Source: an uncultured Eggerthellaceae bacterium (lineage in GTDB: Bacteria > Actinomycetota > Coriobacteriia > Coriobacteriales > Eggerthellaceae). From it: a stretch of 53,832 nucleotides of DNA. Where the stretch lies: the NCBI GenBank assembly GCA_947565185.1, contig CANODU010000006.1, positions 1 to 53,832 on the forward strand, in the 5' to 3' direction. The notes beneath the pieces are model-generated. The model had not been told where the DNA came from, searched no databases, and was given only the letters and a program-made list of their open reading frames with translations. Positions 51,310 to 53,832 of the stretch are shown piece by piece. The translations under genes were made by a program, and so were the position numbers. Every line of letters begins with the position of its first letter. The stretch's first letter is position 1.

Positions 51310-53337
51310 ATGACAAGCCCTGATCAAGACCTGATTTCCTTAGACGAGCTCTTCGCTGCCGTGGGTGTTGCGCCTCCGGTCGAAGAGAAGCCACGGAGCT
51401 CTCAGAGCCGCTCGCACAAGGGCGTTGCTCTTGATACCACAGAGCAAGATCTCTTGGCGGCCTTAGGCGTTGCGCATCCGGCCGCTGTGCAGAAGCAGGT
51501 CAGCGTTGCGGAATCCGTTGACGGCTCTGCCATGGACAAGCAGGAGCAGATCGAAGAGCAGAAAGATCGTGCTCGCCAGTGGAAGCAGGAGCTTGAGCAG
51601 GCAGAAGCTCAAGGTGCGGCTCCCCAGGAAGCACCCTCTCAGGAAGTCGCACCGCCGGAGGCGGTCACGCAACCTTTGCAAGCAAGCGTGTCTGCGCTTC
51701 CTGATGTCACGGGCAGCTCCATCCAGCCATTCAGCGTTGGATCCAGCACCGGGCGCATCGGGGTCTTGGAAGGGGCGTCAGCACCGCAGCTCTCTTCCAT
51801 GCAGCAACCGGCTTCTCAGCCGGTAAGCGCATCCCAGACAGGCTCAACGCTCCCGCAGCCGGCAGTGCATTCCTTCGTGAAGCAAGTTCCCCATCAGCAA
51901 TCGGGCACTGCGGGTTCCCAGCCTGATCCTGGGGCTGCTCTGCAACCACAGCAGGTCCCGGGTGGCCATGGGGGCGCTTCTTCAGTATCGCAGCTTGGGC
52001 CTGTGGCGCAGCCTCTTTCAGGTTCGCAGCCACAACCATCTTCAGGCTCTCAGCCGCAATTCGCTCCCTTCCCTCCTGCAGGTGATATAGGGAACCTGCA
52101 GTCGGTGGAGCAGCAGGTTGCTCAGGAGGCTTCTCATCCGGCACCTCCCACTGGTCGTCCTTACTTCCAACCCGGTGTTCAGCCGGTCGTGCCCTCATCG
52201 GCGCAGCCCATCCCCCAAGGCTTCCAACATGGTCCTGCTCGCGCGTGGCAGCAGCCTGCAGCACAGCAGAGCGCTGTTCCGGCACCTCAGACGGAGCATG
52301 CTTCCTCGGGAGCTGCGCCGGTGCAGCCGCTACCGTCGCAAGAGCCTGTGTCGCAAGAGCCGCAGGCTCAGGCGCAAGGGTCGCAGCCACAGGGTCAGCC
52401 TGCACAGCCAGCACCCCAAGAGCAGACAGTGCTGCAGCCTTTGCAGGGAATGCAGCCATCGGAGCAGACAGTGCAGCGCGCCGCCCAAGAGCAATCGGCG
52501 CAACCGCAGGCTGCAGAGCAGGATGCCAAAGAGACCGCTCTGGTCGAAGGCGCATCTGTCGTACAAGAGCAGCCTCCAACGCAGGCAGGCACCCCGCTGC
52601 CGCCTTTGGTGCCGCGTCCTGGTGCATATGCACCTTTGTCGCAGTCTCCAGGGCAAGCGGCGGGCATGCCGGCTATGCCGTTGGCTTCGATGCCTCCTCA
52701 AGCGGCCACGCCTGGGTTCGCACCATCAGTTCAGGAGCCCACGCAGCCTGATGCGCTCGAAGAGCTCGAGCGCGAGACGAGATCCTCCAAGCTCTCTCAT
52801 ATCGTGGGCGGCATCTTGATCGTCATCGCCATTGCCTGCGTTGCCATTGCCGTCTGCTTGCTGACAGGTGTCATAGACCTTTCGGCCCTCAATGCCGATC
52901 GTTCCGCATCCGTGGCAGAGCAGACAGAACAGCTCTCGGGCCAAGCTGCACCCAGCGCAACTTCGAGTGACTCTTCTTCTGCTGAGGGGCAGGCTACCAT
53001 GACCTCTCAGTCGGGAAGCAAATCAGGTGATGTGGTCTATGCCTACGTTGTGCGCGGCGTGGATGGCGGTACGCACGAGGCCATCGAGACAGCGACGTTC
53101 GGCGACGATGGGAAGCTGGTTTCAAGCAAGCTGGAGATCCAGACGGATTCTCAGCTTGATTCCGAGAAGCTGTTGGATCAGCTGAAGCAGGAGTTCGGAG
53201 AGAGCTTGACCGAGAGCTCTGCTGGTGAGGATAAGGTCGTCTGCACGGTCGTGCTGCCTCGGGATGACCTGGACCGGGATTCTTACACCGAATTGCTCTC
53301 CACGAACGCTCCCGAATTCAAGATCATTTCCTCGTAG
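51310..53337 (+). CDS. Unrecognised Pro/Gln-rich single-pass membrane protein (paralogue B)
   Basis: 675 residues, not recognised. It has a short conserved-looking N-terminus (SPDQDLISLDELFAAVGVAPP), a charged helix near 75-100, then about 380 residues dominated by Gln, Pro, Ser and Ala. One membrane helix lies at about 496-520 (HIVGGILIVIAIACVAIAVCLL), followed by a Ser-rich linker and a C-terminal domain of about 100 residues (573-675, DVVYAYVVRGVDGGTHEAIE ...). The last domain aligns with that of paralogue A at shared positions (V-Y-x-Y, E-x-x-TF, D-L...G, LxRxxY). The pair looks like an old duplication with free divergence of the tails. Its function is unknown. Confidence 0.8.
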   Translation: MTSPDQDLISLDELFAAVGVAPPVEEKPRSSQSRSHKGVALDTTEQDLLAALGVAHPAAVQKQVSVAESVDGSAMDKQEQIEEQKDRARQWKQELEQAEAQGAAPQEAPSQEVAPPEAVTQPLQASVSALPDVTGSSIQPFSVGSSTGRIGVLEGASAPQLSSMQQPASQPVSASQTGSTLPQPAVHSFVKQVPHQQSGTAGSQPDPGAALQPQQVPGGHGGASSVSQLGPVAQPLSGSQPQPSSGSQPQFAPFPPAGDIGNLQSVEQQVAQEASHPAPPTGRPYFQPGVQPVVPSSAQPIPQGFQHGPARAWQQPAAQQSAVPAPQTEHASSGAAPVQPLPSQEPVSQEPQAQAQGSQPQGQPAQPAPQEQTVLQPLQGMQPSEQTVQRAAQEQSAQPQAAEQDAKETALVEGASVVQEQPPTQAGTPLPPLVPRPGAYAPLSQSPGQAAGMPAMPLASMPPQAATPGFAPSVQEPTQPDALEELERETRSSKLSHIVGGILIVIAIACVAIAVCLLTGVIDLSALNADRSASVAEQTEQLSGQAAPSATSSDSSSAEGQATMTSQSGSKSGDVVYAYVVRGVDGGTHEAIETATFGDDGKLVSSKLEIQTDSQLDSEKLLDQLKQEFGESLTESSAGEDKVVCTVVLPRDDLDRDSYTELLSTNAPEFKIISS

Positions 53338-53381
53338 CAATCCCTGTGAGTGCCGACAATGGAGATCAGACTATCACCCCC

Positions 53382-53452
53382 CGTGGGTGCCGGCAACTGC
53401 CGGCACATTTCCAATACAATGGGTTTGTGCGTTGCACAAACCCATAACATCC
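53382..53452 (+). repeat. Double-hairpin module (copy in R3)
   Basis: Hairpin 1 is GTGCCGGC-AACT-GCCGGCAC (53387-53406). Hairpin 2 is ATGGGTTTGTGC-GTT-GCACAAACCCAT (53419-53445), closing with AACATCC. It is the cleanest copy of the module seen in arrays R1 and R2. Confidence 0.85.
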
Positions 53453-53459
53453 TTCCTTC

Positions 53460-53567
53460 ATGGGGTGATGGAGGCACTCGGGTTTGGCATCGGACTGCGA
53501 AAACCGTGGTGGTATATACCACGGTTTTCTTGTCCTGCTGAATCACCCTCGACCCCCATCACCCCAT
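53460..53567. other. Nested 108-base stem-loop
   Basis: The outer arms ATGGGGTGATGG (53460-53471) and CCATCACCCCAT (53556-53567) enclose an inner perfect 11-bp hairpin AAAACCGTGGT/ACCACGGTTTT (53500-53528), which could terminate transcription in either direction. No gene is apparent inside. Confidence 0.65.
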
Positions 53568-53590
53568 TCGGTTTGATGGTTCTTTATTGA

Positions 53591-53651
53591 TAGGCCGCAG
53601 ATCCTGCGGCAGCTCCTTTCAGGAGTCGCGCACAGGATCTGCGGGCGCCTA
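53591..53651. other. Three-tier hairpin
   Basis: TAGGC/GCCTA, then CGCAGATCCTG/CAGGATCTGCG, then CTCCT/AGGAG pair in nested order. The rest of 53338-53832 shows no gene; short open frames cross the hairpins in both strands and are not credible. Confidence 0.6.
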
Positions 53652-53782
53652 GCAGGTACCTGTTGCTTGATCTTGCTTGTTGCTCTTTTGGTTGATGTGG
53701 GTGCGGCCAACATGCTTCAGGATCGGGGGACATTCCGTAGATGACGCGTAAGCGGCATTTCCCAGAGATGAATCAGATTGCC

Positions 53783-53832
53783 GTGGGTGCCGGCAACTGC
53801 CGGCACGAGAACAAAACAATAGGTTTGTGCTT
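53783..53832 (+). repeat. Double-hairpin module, cut by the window end
   Basis: Hairpin 1 (GTGCCGGC-AACT-GCCGGCAC, 53787-53806) and the first arm of hairpin 2 (ATAGGTTTGTGC) are present. A decayed half copy (GGGTGCGGCCAAC) lies near 53700. Confidence 0.8.

Noticed and set aside
51731-52633. 300-residue minus-strand frame
   Set aside because: It is antisense to the Gln/Pro repeat region of paralogue B; low-complexity DNA leaves all frames open.

Overview
The window looks like a chromosomal segment of a high-GC anaerobic actinobacterium of class Coriobacteriia, most likely an Eggerthellaceae-type genome. The reasons are a DMSO-reductase-family molybdoenzyme operon with a Tat signal, ferredoxin and NrfD subunits; an actinobacterial division cluster (murG-murC-murB-ftsQ-ftsZ-pgeF-yggS-sepF-proC-yggT-divIVA) without ftsA; a short four-domain S1 protein; and dispersed hairpin repeats between genes. 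This placement is an inference from gene content; no 16S gene is present.

Layout. 1-3.6 kb, minus strand: flavin reductase, uracil phosphoribosyltransferase, a threonine-aldolase-like PLP enzyme and a two-domain cupin protein. 3.8-10 kb: a three-subunit molybdopterin oxidoreductase operon (minus), divergent from a MocR-type regulator. The shared intergenic region carries three copies of one 10-bp motif. 10-14 kb: a type II (BtuCD/FecCD-like) ABC importer operon facing a THEP1-like NTPase gene. Both promoters carry the same TATCC-N8-GGATA dyad, so they are probably one small metal or oxyanion regulon, possibly linked to molybdenum supply. 14-20 kb: two paralogous CPA1 antiporters flank a tRNA-Val(CAC) and a fused iron-sulfur L-serine dehydratase. 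20-33 kb: housekeeping genes (TSCPD protein, trpS, rpsA, coaE, uvrB, recN, a coiled-coil/double-psi barrel secreted protein, pheS, pheT). 33.5-35.5 kb: divergent ArsP_2-like and ZIP metal transporters. 35.6-38.1 kb: an xpaC-telA pair that abuts murG. 38-48.5 kb: the envelope and division cluster. 48.7-53.3 kb: three unrecognised membrane-protein genes, two of them paralogues with very long Pro/Gln- or Ser/Arg-rich tails and a small shared C-terminal domain.

The most unusual material is non-coding. Regions 27.4-28.1, 33.0-33.5 and 53.4-53.8 kb hold modular arrays of hairpins. One module is a pair of hairpins: a GTGC-GGC-AACT-GCC-GCAC type stem, then an ACAATGGG...CCCATAACATCC stem. It recurs in both orientations, and its stem sequences change in a compensatory way between copies. 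A second module forms long inverted arms around two of the arrays. A separate near-perfect 116-bp palindrome follows divIVA and is related to the first 66 bases of the window.

Functionally, the window combines an inducible anaerobic respiratory reductase with its regulator and a possible cofactor-metal import system, metal and cation homeostasis, and a cell wall/division operon. All statements come from reading the sequence and translations by eye. No database search or folding calculation was run.
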